21,869 bases of DNA from an uncultured Eubacteriales bacterium (GTDB lineage: Bacteria > Bacillota > Clostridia > Christensenellales > UBA1242), in contig CARXKP010000017.1 in NCBI GenBank assembly GCA_949096025.1, positions 1 through 21,869 on the forward strand, read 5' to 3'. Shown one piece after another: positions 14,985-21,869 of the stretch (position 1 is its first letter; each line of letters begins with the position of its first letter). The position numbers and the translations under genes are program-made. The notes beneath the pieces were generated by a model. The model ran no database searches and was not told the DNA's origin. It saw only the letters and a program-made list of their open reading frames with translations.

Positions 14985-15833
14985 TTATATATACAAAATG
15001 TATTTTCGTCTATTTAATCTAAATATAGCATAACCAATAATCAGCATACCAAATGCCCAACCATACATAATGAGGAAAGTTATACCATTTGGAACCACTC
15101 CCCATTGAACAATATCTCTAAATGCAGTTACAAATACAGTCATTGGATTTAGATTTATCACTTTAGTAGCAAATGCACTGCCAAGAGCGGTTGCAGTATA
15201 GAAAATTGGTGTAAGATATTGCCAAAGAGTTATGCCAACTGTATAAAGATGTTTTACATCTCGGAAAAAAGCATACATACTTGCAAGGACAAAGCCAACT
15301 CCAAGAGAAAATAACAGCACTGCAGGAACAATAGTCACAGTTAAAAGAATTGTCCAATAAAATTGTTGTTTTACAATAAGCATTACAAATATGAGTGCAA
15401 TGAATGAAAAGCCAAAATTAACAAGTGCTGTAAACATATTTGAAATAGGAAGGACAGCATAAGAAATTCTTGATTTTTTAATAATTCCAGCATTGCTGAC
15501 AAGGCAAGTTAGAGATTGCGTTGTAATTTGACGCATAATATTAAATATAATACTTCCGCTTAAAACATAGACAGGGAAATTACCTGCCCCAGCCTTTCCA
15601 AAAATATTAGAAAAAATAAAGGACAGTACAAGCATATTAAGAAGCGGATTTAATACCGTCCATAATACACCAAGGATTGAACCTCTATACTGAGCTTTAA
15701 AGTTTTTCTTAACCATAGCCCTAAGAACATAGGAGTCTTTTTTTGTCTGAATTAAAAAATTTTGTTTTCTTTCAGCAAAACTCACCTTAGTCTTTGGCTT
15801 TTTTATTTTTTTCGACTTTTTGTCTTTTGCCAC
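14985..15833 (-). CDS. ABC exporter permease, polysaccharide/teichoic-acid type (TagG-like)
   Basis: A 282-aa ABC-2 type membrane subunit partnering the ATPase. The Lys-rich cytoplasmic start (KDKKSKKIKKPKTK) leads to KNFKAQYRGSILGVLWTVLN, the interface helix typical of TagG/Wzm. About six membrane segments follow, with the family stretch FFRDVKHLYTVGITLWQYLTPIFY. The start is GTG 15833 with AAAGGCGG at 15847-15840 upstream; an ATG further in (AMVKKNFK) would cut the conserved N-terminus. The 71 nt between it and the GT4 gene hold a promoter, so the exporter can be transcribed independently. Confidence 0.92.
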   Translation of the reverse strand: MAKDKKSKKIKKPKTKVSFAERKQNFLIQTKKDSYVLRAMVKKNFKAQYRGSILGVLWTVLNPLLNMLVLSFIFSNIFGKAGAGNFPVYVLSGSIIFNIMRQITTQSLTCLVSNAGIIKKSRISYAVLPISNMFTALVNFGFSFIALIFVMLIVKQQFYWTILLTVTIVPAVLLFSLGVGFVLASMYAFFRDVKHLYTVGITLWQYLTPIFYTATALGSAFATKVINLNPMTVFVTAFRDIVQWGVVPNGITFLIMYGWAFGMLIIGYAIFRLNRRKYILYI

Positions 15834-15862
15834 CTTTTACCGCCTTTATATCTTGCTAATTT

Positions 15863-15891
15863 AATATATATTATTTTATCAAATAAGTCAA
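15863..15891 (-). promoter_or_regulatory. Promoter of the TagGH-GT2-ppa operon
   Basis: TTGACT at 15891-15886, a 17-nt spacer and TATATT at 15868-15863, in the gap after the GT4 gene. Confidence 0.6.
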
Positions 15892-15904
15892 GAAAATAAC
15901 CTTT

Positions 15905-17041
15905 CTAAATAAGACTATTTTCCTGATATATTTTTTTAAGTTCTCCCCTCACATTCTCAAGATAGTAATCTTTTATTTTCTCTTTATTGTAAGCACCCTG
16001 TTTTTCTCTCAAAGTCTCATCATCAAGTAATTTATTTAATGCCTTAACTTGTCCTTCAATATCATTAGGACTTGTCAAAATACCACCATTTTCATCTATC
16101 AAATCGCTATTCCCTCTCACATCAGATACAACCGCTGGCAGAGAAAAATGCATTGCCTCCATAATTCCCATAGTAAGTCCTTCGTGATAAGACTGATGAT
16201 AAAATATATCACTTAATGACATTATCTTGTCAATATCCTTTCGATAACCTAAAAAGAGAGTTCTATCTTCTATTTTAAGTTCTCTAGCAAGAACCTCCAT
16301 ATCTTCAAGAAGTTCACCAGTTCCGCATAACACATATTTAAAATCATCTCTTGTTTTAGAAAGTTCCGCTATGGCCTTAAGCATTGTTTGATAATTCTTT
16401 CTTGGAATAAATTCTGAAACAGATAAAATGACTTTTTCGTTCTCTTTTATATTTAAGTCTTTTTTTGAAAGTTGCTCAGCTTTCTCATTCTTATATTTTT
16501 CATAATCAAGACCAATTCCGTGAATTTTATATTTTTCCCTTGTTTTCCATTTTTTTGTTGCCTCAAAATCTTCATCATTCATAGTGATGAGAATATCTGT
16601 GTATCTTGCCATAATCTTTTCAGCGGTTTTAAAAATAAAATTTTTAAGTTTACTATTTCCCTTAAAGAAGAAAAATCCGTGTGCCGTATAAATCACAGGT
16701 AGTTTAAATCTTCTACCTATAAATCTTCCTAAAAGCCCACCTGTTGGTTGCTGACAATAAATTAAGTCATACTTATTTTTTTTCTGCAATTTTTTTAGTG
16801 CTTTATAGGCTTTAAAGTTAGTCAAATTTATTGGCTTTCTTTTCATAGCAAGTTCTATCATATTAAGCCCATATTTTTCCTTTAATTCGTCAAACCAAAA
16901 GCCTGTCCTATTACAAACACAGTCAACTTTTGCACCAAAACATTCTAAATCCTTTATGTGAGGTAACAAAAATTGCCAAATCATATTATCTGTAGTGCAA
17001 AGAAGTAGAACATTTGCACCGTTAAATTTTATTTCTTTCAT
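15905..17041 (-). CDS. GT4 family glycosyltransferase
   Basis: A 378-aa GT-B fold retaining glycosyltransferase. The N-terminal half resembles Glyco_trans_4 (LIYCQQPTGGLLGRF, PVIYTAHGFFFF), and the C-terminal half is Glycos_transf_1: SVSEFIPRKNYQTMLKA, LCGTGELLEDMEVLA, LFLGYRKDI, and HEGLTMGIMEAM, which carries the E-x7-E motif near residues 285-295. It belongs to the group often found with the polyprenyl sugar-phosphate transferase in capsule/exopolysaccharide clusters, and that gene lies divergently 0.7 kb away. GGGTGG precedes ATG 17041. Donor sugar unknown. Confidence 0.92.
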   Translation of the reverse strand: MKEIKFNGANVLLLCTTDNMIWQFLLPHIKDLECFGAKVDCVCNRTGFWFDELKEKYGLNMIELAMKRKPINLTNFKAYKALKKLQKKNKYDLIYCQQPTGGLLGRFIGRRFKLPVIYTAHGFFFFKGNSKLKNFIFKTAEKIMARYTDILITMNDEDFEATKKWKTREKYKIHGIGLDYEKYKNEKAEQLSKKDLNIKENEKVILSVSEFIPRKNYQTMLKAIAELSKTRDDFKYVLCGTGELLEDMEVLARELKIEDRTLFLGYRKDIDKIMSLSDIFYHQSYHEGLTMGIMEAMHFSLPAVVSDVRGNSDLIDENGGILTSPNDIEGQVKALNKLLDDETLREKQGAYNKEKIKDYYLENVRGELKKIYQENSLI

Positions 17042-17237
17042 AAACCACCCTTATCGAAGCATATCTTTCTTTATATAAAACCTTATAGTTATCATACCAC
17101 AAATTTAGTGATAAAACAACTTAAATTTTTATAACGACTTTTTATTTCAACAAATTTATCCACATTTCGATAAGTTTCAAATAAATTTCTTAAACATTTA
17201 TCATTAAATTTTAATACAATGTATAGTGCGAGGGAAG
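17042..17237. promoter_or_regulatory. Divergent control region of the glycopolymer cluster
   Basis: This 196-nt gap should hold the promoters of both the minus GT4 operon and the plus 143-aa gene. A plausible plus -10 is TACAAT at 17215-17220 with a poor -35 (TTAAAC, 19-nt spacer). A minus -35 TTGTGG at 17102-17097 has no good -10. TTATCGAA occurs at 17051-17058 and, inverted, at 17166-17173, and again just inside the next gene at 17266-17273. A perfect DnaA-box-like TTATCCACA is at 17156-17164. Regulation is inferred, not shown. Confidence 0.4.
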
Positions 17238-17666
17238 ATGAAAAAGAGAAAATTTAAAGACTCAATTATCGAAGACTATATCACAATTTTAAGTGCAATT
17301 AATTTTTGTGATATTTATTTATGCAATTTTAATTTAAATCTTAGCGAAAAAGAATCTCTTAGAGATTTAAAAAACTTTGCGTTGAGTCTATCTCAAACCT
17401 ACAAAAAAATTATGTTTAGGCTTGGGCTTATTAATCTTTCTAGTGCAATCCTTGACAAAGAAATGCTGACTAGATTTAGTGAAACTAAAAAGGATTTTAG
17501 CATTGACAATGAACTTTTTAAAAACAAAACCAAAGAATATGGTGAAAATTTATTAAAAATAAGTAAAAATCTTGAAAAAAAACTTCAATTAATGGATTTA
17601 AACACCTTTGAACTTAATTATCTTCATATAGAACAGCCTTATAAATTAAACAAAACACTATCTTGA
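17238..17666 (+). CDS. Small protein of unknown function, first gene of the plus glycan group
   Basis: 142 residues (146 from the alternative GTG at 17226); no family recognised. It is charged and mainly helical in appearance, with no membrane segments or signal peptide. Features are a basic start (MKKRKFKDSIIEDYITI), two short Cys-containing stretches (NFCDIYLC) and Lys/Leu-rich helices (YGENLLKISKNLEKKL). ATG 17238 has GAGGG 3 nt upstream, rather close; GTG 17226 would be almost leaderless after TACAAT. Codon use is like its neighbours. The next gene has its own promoter about 6 nt after this stop, so this may be a separate unit. Helical composition could indicate protein-protein binding; that is a guess. 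Confidence 0.7.
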   Translation: MKKRKFKDSIIEDYITILSAINFCDIYLCNFNLNLSEKESLRDLKNFALSLSQTYKKIMFRLGLINLSSAILDKEMLTRFSETKKDFSIDNELFKNKTKEYGENLLKISKNLEKKLQLMDLNTFELNYLHIEQPYKLNKTLS

Positions 17667-17672
17667 TTACTC

Positions 17673-17701
17673 TTGACTTATTATTTAATATATGTTATTA
17701 T
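17673..17701 (+). promoter_or_regulatory. Promoter of the sugar transferase-uppS operon
   Basis: TTGACT at 17673-17678, a 17-nt spacer and TATTAT at 17696-17701 with TG at 17693-17694 (extended -10). It starts only 6 nt after the previous gene's stop. Confidence 0.72.
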
Positions 17702-17705
17702 ATTT

Positions 17706-17714
17706 ATGGCATAA
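17706..17714 (+). other. Two-codon minimal reading frame (ATG GCA TAA) before the sugar transferase
   Basis: ATG-GCA-TAA lies 4 nt after the -10 box and ends 2 nt before the GAGG of the sugar-transferase gene. It is out of frame with that gene. It could be translated as a start-stop element, but it may be chance. Confidence 0.25.
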
Positions 17715-17724
17715 CGAGGCTTTA

Positions 17725-18474
17725 ATGATAGGTTATAAAAGAACATTCTATGAATGTGTTTTTAAAAGATTTTTTGACTTTACTTTGTCCTTGTTGGCGC
17801 TAATCATTTTAGCACCATTATTTTTTATAATTTTTATTGCCTCAAAAATTTCTATCGGTGGGAAAGCAATCTTTAGTCAATACCGCCCTGGCAAAAATGG
17901 AAAGGTTTTTAAATTATATAAATTTCGTAGTATGACAGATAAAACTGATGAAAATGGGATTCTTCTTCCAGATGAAGAGAGAATAACTAAATTCGGAAAA
18001 TTCATTAGAAAAACAAGTATTGACGAATTACCTCAATTATTCAATATCCTTAAAGGTGATATGAGCATTGTTGGACCTCGACCAAGGCTTGTAAAAGATA
18101 TGGTATTTTATACTGAAGAAACTATGTTTGCTTATAGTAAAAAGCCTGGACTTACTGGACCTTCTCAAGTAGCGGGCGGACGAAGCGAGGCTAGTTGGGA
18201 AAGCATCTTTGAAGAAGAATTAAAATACGCAAGAAAAGTTACCCTTTGGAAAGACATTAAAATTCTATTTAAAACAGTTGGTATATTGTTTAAATCTGAC
18301 AGTTCTGCCGAAGGCTCTAAATCAAGTAAGCGTGAATATTTTTATGGTGACTACCTTCTCAGCACAAACAAGATCACTGCTCAGCAATATGCTATGGGAC
18401 TATCTAAAGCCGACAGCATTATAGCAAAAAAGGGAATTGTAAAGTATTCAAGTGACTTACATAACAATCAATAA
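17725..18474 (+). CDS. Polyprenyl-phosphate sugar-1-phosphate transferase (bacterial sugar transferase, WbaP/EpsL-like)
   Basis: The initiating monotopic phosphoglycosyl transferase that moves a sugar-1-phosphate from a nucleotide sugar onto undecaprenyl phosphate. Of 250 residues, about 12-42 are the re-entrant hydrophobic helix with the KRFFDFT start. YRPGKNGKVFKLYKFRSM and RKTSIDELPQLFNILKGD hold the catalytic Asp100-Glu101 dyad; SIVGPRPRL and KPGLTGPSQVAGGRS close the domain. About 45 residues after residue 200 (from the SSAEGSKSS linker) are an extra tail of unknown role. The frame is open to ATG 17692, but that start lies within the promoter; ATG 17725 has GAGG 5 nt before it. It likely defines the first sugar of the polymer. 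Confidence 0.94.
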   Translation: MIGYKRTFYECVFKRFFDFTLSLLALIILAPLFFIIFIASKISIGGKAIFSQYRPGKNGKVFKLYKFRSMTDKTDENGILLPDEERITKFGKFIRKTSIDELPQLFNILKGDMSIVGPRPRLVKDMVFYTEETMFAYSKKPGLTGPSQVAGGRSEASWESIFEEELKYARKVTLWKDIKILFKTVGILFKSDSSAEGSKSSKREYFYGDYLLSTNKITAQQYAMGLSKADSIIAKKGIVKYSSDLHNNQ

Positions 18475-18494
18475 TCTCAAAAGGAATAAAATTA

Positions 18495-19196
18495 ATGACA
18501 AACAAATTAGAGCGCTTGCCAAAACATATTGGATTTATTATAGATGGAAATGGAAGATGGGCAAAAGAGCGAGGACTTCCCCGCTCTGCCGGTCATAAAG
18601 CAGGATGCAAAACATTAAGTTTAATTATAAAAGAATGTTTTTACACCTATAATATTCCTGTTGTAAGCATTTATGCCTTTTCAACAGAAAACTGGAATAG
18701 ACCACAAAAAGAAGTTGACTATCTTATGAGTTTATTCAAAGATTATACAAGTAAGGACTTCTTAAATGAATTTCCTGAAGTTAAACTAAACATTATGGGA
18801 GATGAAAGTAAATTCCCTGACGGACTTGCTAACTCTGCAAGAGAAACTGCAGTGCTTTCTGAAAAAAATAGTAAATACATATTAAATCTTGGTATCAATT
18901 ACAGCGGACAAGATGAACTTGTAAGAGCTGTAAATAATATTATTCGCGACGGTAAAAAAGATATAGACAGACAAACAATCGAAGATTATCTTTACACAAA
19001 GGGTCAACCAAAACTTGACTTTGTTGTACGAACTAGCGGAGAACAACGACTTAGTAATTTTATGCTATGGCAGGTGGCATATGCAGAAATGTACTTCCCT
19101 ACTACATACTGGCCTTCATTTAAGAAAAAAGAATTATATAATGCCCTAAAAGAGTTTCAAGGAAGAAATAGGCGTTTTGGGGCTATAAAAGAATAA
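18495..19196 (+). CDS. uppS: Isoprenyl transferase (undecaprenyl diphosphate synthase)
   Basis: Cis-prenyltransferase adding isopentenyl units to make the C55 lipid carrier, releasing PPi at each step. The 233 residues are normal length. HIGFIIDGNGRWAKERG at 11-27 holds the catalytic Asp17; AGHKAG, YAFSTENWNRPQKEV and RTSGEQRLSNFMLWQ (usually RTGGEQRLSNFLLWQ) are the family motifs, and the end WPSFKKKELYNAL fits. AAAAGGA lies 9 nt before ATG 18495, 20 nt after the sugar-transferase stop. It is usually beside cdsA and frr; finding it in a glycan operon suggests local carrier supply. It could be the only copy or a second one; the window cannot tell. Confidence 0.95.
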   Translation: MTNKLERLPKHIGFIIDGNGRWAKERGLPRSAGHKAGCKTLSLIIKECFYTYNIPVVSIYAFSTENWNRPQKEVDYLMSLFKDYTSKDFLNEFPEVKLNIMGDESKFPDGLANSARETAVLSEKNSKYILNLGINYSGQDELVRAVNNIIRDGKKDIDRQTIEDYLYTKGQPKLDFVVRTSGEQRLSNFMLWQVAYAEMYFPTTYWPSFKKKELYNALKEFQGRNRRFGAIKE

Positions 19197-19209
19197 TTAC
19201 AAAAAACTT

Positions 19210-20475
19210 ATGACAAAATTAAAACAATACTTTCAACTTTATTTGCAAAAACGGTTTATATGTAACTTAGTCATTTTATCTATCTTATACTTTGTTCATT
19301 GTTTTTGGGGCGATATGATGTTTATCGCCTTTCCTATTCTTGCTATTATGGTAACACTGGACAACCTAGAAAATGGAATAAGTTATATATTTTTTTCACT
19401 TCCATTTATTTTTTTAAAGGTTTATTTAAGTCCTATTCTTTTTTTAGTTTGCGTTATTATTTTCATATTAAAATTTTATTTTGTTTTATATATTAAAGAA
19501 AAAAGAAAGCCTAATGTTTTCACCTTAATATCACTTGCCTTTTTCTTTGTTTATTGTCTTATGCCAACAGGAAGTTACAATCTTAACACCCTGCTTAGAC
19601 TTTTTATATTCATCGCAATCTTTATTGCTTTTAATATGGTTTTACAGAAAAGTGATGTTTTTCGCGGACATTATAATATAAAAATTGTTTGCATCGCTAT
19701 AATAATCTCAAGTATATTTAGTTTAACTTATTATTTTAACCCTTATCTAAAAGACTATATAATAATGGTTTATGTGGACGGTAACCTTGCAAGATTTATG
19801 GCACTTTTTATACATCCAAATGTACTTGCAATGTTTTGCGAAGTTCTGCTTTCCCTACTTTTATATTATATTGCAAGTAATAAAAGCACAAAAACCGACT
19901 TTATTCTTTTTGGAATAATGTCTTTTATAGGATTGCTAACCTTTTCAAAGACCTATTTAATAATATTTGCTTTTCTTGTTATATTTTTATTTGGTCTACA
20001 ATTTAAGAGAAACTTTAAAATTACTTCACTTGTTTTTGCTAGTCTTGCAATTTTATTTTCACTATTTTTCATCCTCCTTCCTAATGCGGGACAAAGAATA
20101 TTGGATAGATTTATAGGCTCTATTGGTTCTTGCAAAAAATTCGGTGATTTTATGAATATGATAACCACTGGAAGATATGATTTATGGAAAGAATATTTAA
20201 GTTATCTCGGACATAACCCAGTCGCTTTATTCTTTGGTCGTGGACTTGGCGCACCTTCTCTTTCATCTAAATTAAGCCCTCATAATGCTTACATTTCTAT
20301 GCTTTATGAACTCGGTATTGTTGGCACTATATTCTTAGTACAGGCACTATATTCTATTTTTAGAAACAAATTTAAAAAAGATCAACCTGCCCCACATTGG
20401 GCAATAATCATTCCTATAATCGTCATTGCTATGATATTCTTTGTAGAAGATTTAATTTTCTATATATTTGACTAA
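19210..20475 (+). CDS. O-antigen ligase/polymerase-like membrane protein (Wzy_C family)
   Basis: A 421-aa protein with ten or more hydrophobic segments. Near residues 315-370 is the large-loop motif of Wzy/WaaL proteins: TTGRYDLWKEYL, then FFGRGLGAPS, HNAYISMLYELGIVG. These polymerise or ligate lipid-linked glycans on the outer membrane face. No Shine-Dalgarno is visible in the 13-nt gap after uppS (TTACAAAAAACTT), so translation probably depends on coupling or a cryptic start. It likely acts on the same polymer as the neighbouring genes; whether as polymerase or ligase is open. Its stop lies in the ribosome site of the next gene. Confidence 0.87.
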   Translation: MTKLKQYFQLYLQKRFICNLVILSILYFVHCFWGDMMFIAFPILAIMVTLDNLENGISYIFFSLPFIFLKVYLSPILFLVCVIIFILKFYFVLYIKEKRKPNVFTLISLAFFFVYCLMPTGSYNLNTLLRLFIFIAIFIAFNMVLQKSDVFRGHYNIKIVCIAIIISSIFSLTYYFNPYLKDYIIMVYVDGNLARFMALFIHPNVLAMFCEVLLSLLLYYIASNKSTKTDFILFGIMSFIGLLTFSKTYLIIFAFLVIFLFGLQFKRNFKITSLVFASLAILFSLFFILLPNAGQRILDRFIGSIGSCKKFGDFMNMITTGRYDLWKEYLSYLGHNPVALFFGRGLGAPSLSSKLSPHNAYISMLYELGIVGTIFLVQALYSIFRNKFKKDQPAPHWAIIIPIIVIAMIFFVEDLIFYIFD

Positions 20476-20488
20476 GGAGCAAGTAAAA

Positions 20489-21139
20489 ATGACCCAAGAA
20501 ATTGCTGATTTTATTGTACAGATATTTGGTAGCAACGCACTGCTTGCAACTTTTTTGCTTGCTCTTTTCCCTGTTATAGAACTAAAAGGCGCAATTCCAT
20601 TTGGAATGAGCATATCCTTTTGGGGAGAAAATGCTTTGTCTTCTTGGTCTGCCCTCGGTATTGCTTTTCTTGGCAGTTCAATAATAATTCCGCTCGTTGC
20701 TCTTATCTTTAGACCGATAATAAAATGGCTAGAAAATTATAAATTTTTTCAAAAGATTGTTTCTTTTGTTACAGATGATATTAAAAACACAAGTACAATT
20801 ATAAATTCATATAATGCAAAAACCGAAACACGGAAAACTCTTTTAAAAATGCTTGCTGTTTTAATATTTGTGTCCTTCCCTGTTCCACTTACTGGAATAT
20901 GGAGCGGAACCTGCTTTGGAATACTTCTTCATCTTGATTTTTGGCAAATCTTTTTATCAGTCCTTATTGGTAATTTTATTTGCGGATTAATTGTCACATT
21001 TGTTTGTATGATATTCCCAAGTTCAACCACTATTATTTTATATGTATTCATTAGTTTACTATTTTTAATGATTATGCTTAAAACGATGTTACATTTTATC
21101 AAAAAAAGAAAAAAGAAGAAAGAAGAAAAAGCAGAGTAA
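20489..21139 (+). CDS. Small multidrug export family protein (COG2426-like)
   Basis: A 216-aa membrane protein with about five helices. FPVIELKGAIPFGMSI near residues 24-40 and SFPVPLTGIWSGT near 135-150 are the signatures of this family, whose members are named for small multidrug export but mostly lack proven function. AAGGAG at 20474-20479 overlaps the previous stop (TAA 20473-20475), 9 nt before ATG 20489; an in-frame TTG at 20468 is rejected. The basic tail KKRKKKKEEKAE is encoded by an arm of the terminator palindrome. Being last in the operon, it may not share the glycan role. Confidence 0.88.
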   Translation: MTQEIADFIVQIFGSNALLATFLLALFPVIELKGAIPFGMSISFWGENALSSWSALGIAFLGSSIIIPLVALIFRPIIKWLENYKFFQKIVSFVTDDIKNTSTIINSYNAKTETRKTLLKMLAVLIFVSFPVPLTGIWSGTCFGILLHLDFWQIFLSVLIGNFICGLIVTFVCMIFPSSTTIILYVFISLLFLMIMLKTMLHFIKKRKKKKEEKAE

Positions 21140-21162
21140 AATTACTCTGCTTTTTCTTCTTT
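21119..21162. terminator. Palindromic bidirectional terminator within both convergent reading frames
   Basis: Arms 21121-21139 and 21142-21160 are perfect inverted complements of 19 bp, extendable by two A-T pairs, with a 2-nt centre. Each arm carries AAAAAGCAGAGTAA on its own strand, giving a GC-containing core and U-rich 3' side in either direction. Confidence 0.88.
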
Positions 21163-21869
21163 TTGGGCTTTAACAAATGTAAAATATGGTTTATCCTTTT
21201 GATATTTTAACTTATTAAGTTTCTTCACCGCTTCTTCTGAAGCAATAGAATCTTCCATTCTTAAGATTTTAAAATTATTTTCAATTAAAGAGTTTACGAT
21301 ACTTGCATATGTTCTATGATATTTAAACACTTCCACCTCATTCCATTTAAAGCTTCGCAAACCTTCATTGTTATAATCACTTATGAGATAATATCTTTTC
21401 CCTTCAATCTCAATGCGATTTTCCATTTTACTCTTTTCTATTATTGCTGTATTAATTGGACTTTCCTGCGAAAATACAAGTATGCCATTAGGTTTTAATA
21501 ATGAATAAATATTCTTAAGTAGCAAATCAAAATCTTTAACATAATGAAAAGCAAGAGAACTATAAACAATATCAAACTTTTTATCGATAATTCCTATATT
21601 CTCCATTGCCATCACTTGATATTCAATCTTCTTATCTCCATTTTGTTTATTTGCAAGATCTATCATATTTTGAGAAATATCAAGAGCCATAACACTTTTT
21701 GCTCCATTTTCTACAAAAAGTTTAGATATTTTTCCATATCCACAACCTAAATCTAATATATCTTTTCCCTTTACATCAGGCATTAATGAAAAAATAATTG
21801 GTACCTCTACAAGTGAATTAGGATTAACCTCTGTCCCCCTCATATCAATATAACTTTTAAAAAACTCAT
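21142..21869 (-). CDS. Class I SAM-dependent methyltransferase (5' end outside window)
   Basis: A Rossmann-fold methyltransferase. Motif I is DILDLGCGYGKIS, followed by VMALDISQNMIDLA (acidic end of strand 2), FDIVYSSLAFHYV (motif IV) and NIYSLLKPNGILVFS. The internal ATG at 21843 is not a convincing start: the frame stays open to the window edge, and the residues before it (EFFKSYID, then MRGTEVNPN) resemble the family's N-terminal lead-in. No Shine-Dalgarno precedes 21843. The gene is therefore called partial. The target, small molecule or RNA, is unknown. Its C-terminus, KEEKAE, is identical to that of the convergent gene because of the palindrome. Confidence 0.9.
   Translation of the reverse strand, partial: EFFKSYIDMRGTEVNPNSLVEVPIIFSLMPDVKGKDILDLGCGYGKISKLFVENGAKSVMALDISQNMIDLANKQNGDKKIEYQVMAMENIGIIDKKFDIVYSSLAFHYVKDFDLLLKNIYSLLKPNGILVFSQESPINTAIIEKSKMENRIEIEGKRYYLISDYNNEGLRSFKWNEVEVFKYHRTYASIVNSLIENNFKILRMEDSIASEEAVKKLNKLKYQKDKPYFTFVKAQKEEKAE

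Noticed and set aside
17156..17164. DnaA box as sign of a replication origin
   Set aside because: A single box with no cluster, no dnaA/dnaN neighbours and no DNA-unwinding arrangement. A chance or regulatory site is more likely.
17226..17237. GTG 17226 as start of the small unknown protein
   Set aside because: It cannot be excluded, since it follows TACAAT at 5 nt, but ATG 17238 has a GAGGG site and a better codon.
1..21869. CRISPR arrays, insertion sequences, prophage or tRNA genes
   Set aside because: No regularly spaced repeats, transposase/integrase motifs or tRNA-like cloverleafs were found on either strand by reading.

Overview
The window is A+T-rich, densely coded bacterial chromosome. 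TGA is used as a normal stop, for example in the ATGA overlaps at 13187-13190 and 14194-14197. Good Shine-Dalgarno sequences, sigma-A type promoters, short hairpin-plus-U terminators and an S-box (SAM) riboswitch point to a low-GC Gram-positive (Bacillota), probably an uncultured Clostridia lineage. No tRNA, rRNA, transposase, phage gene or CRISPR array was seen.

Layout. 1-3.9 kb, plus strand: uvrC (excision repair), a dihydrodipicolinate-reductase / diaminopentanoate-dehydrogenase-like enzyme with a Cys/His-rich tail, and tmk. 3.9-11.5 kb, minus strand throughout: a two-gene operon of a KE-rich DUF2188-like protein and an M16 zinc peptidase, an unknown membrane protein, alr (D-alanine), a small membrane protein, a ZIP metal transporter, rnhB, metK behind a SAM riboswitch, and an ASCH-domain protein. 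11.6-12.6 kb, plus strand: a sodium/calcium exchanger. 12.6-17.0 kb, minus strand: a glycopolymer group of GT4 glycosyltransferase, TagGH-type ABC exporter, GT2 glycosyltransferase and inorganic pyrophosphatase. 17.2-21.1 kb, plus strand: the divergent half of that group, with a small unknown protein, a polyprenyl-phosphate sugar-phosphate transferase, UppS, an O-antigen-ligase/polymerase-like membrane protein and a small-multidrug-export family protein. At the right edge is a minus-strand methyltransferase whose 5' end lies outside the window.

How the genes work together. From about 12.6 to 20.5 kb the genes form a nearly self-contained surface-glycan module. UppS makes the C55 lipid carrier, the sugar transferase primes it, GT2 and GT4 extend it, TagGH and/or the Wzy-like protein move and polymerise it, and pyrophosphatase removes the PPi these reactions release. 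The rest is housekeeping (repair, dTMP phosphorylation, SAM and D-Ala synthesis, RNA-DNA hybrid removal, metal and ion transport).

Most notable observations: (1) three genes (uvrC, the 236-aa membrane protein, the ASCH gene), and probably alr, have a consensus -10 TATAAT ending exactly 6 nt (alr about 5 nt) before the start codon and no Shine-Dalgarno, so they should give leaderless mRNAs; (2) the SAM riboswitch seems to lack the usual P4 arm, with a readable antiterminator/terminator switch; (3) five CxC pairs sit at the C-terminus of the oxidoreductase; (4) a near-perfect palindromic terminator encodes the same C-terminal residues and stop codon of two convergent genes.
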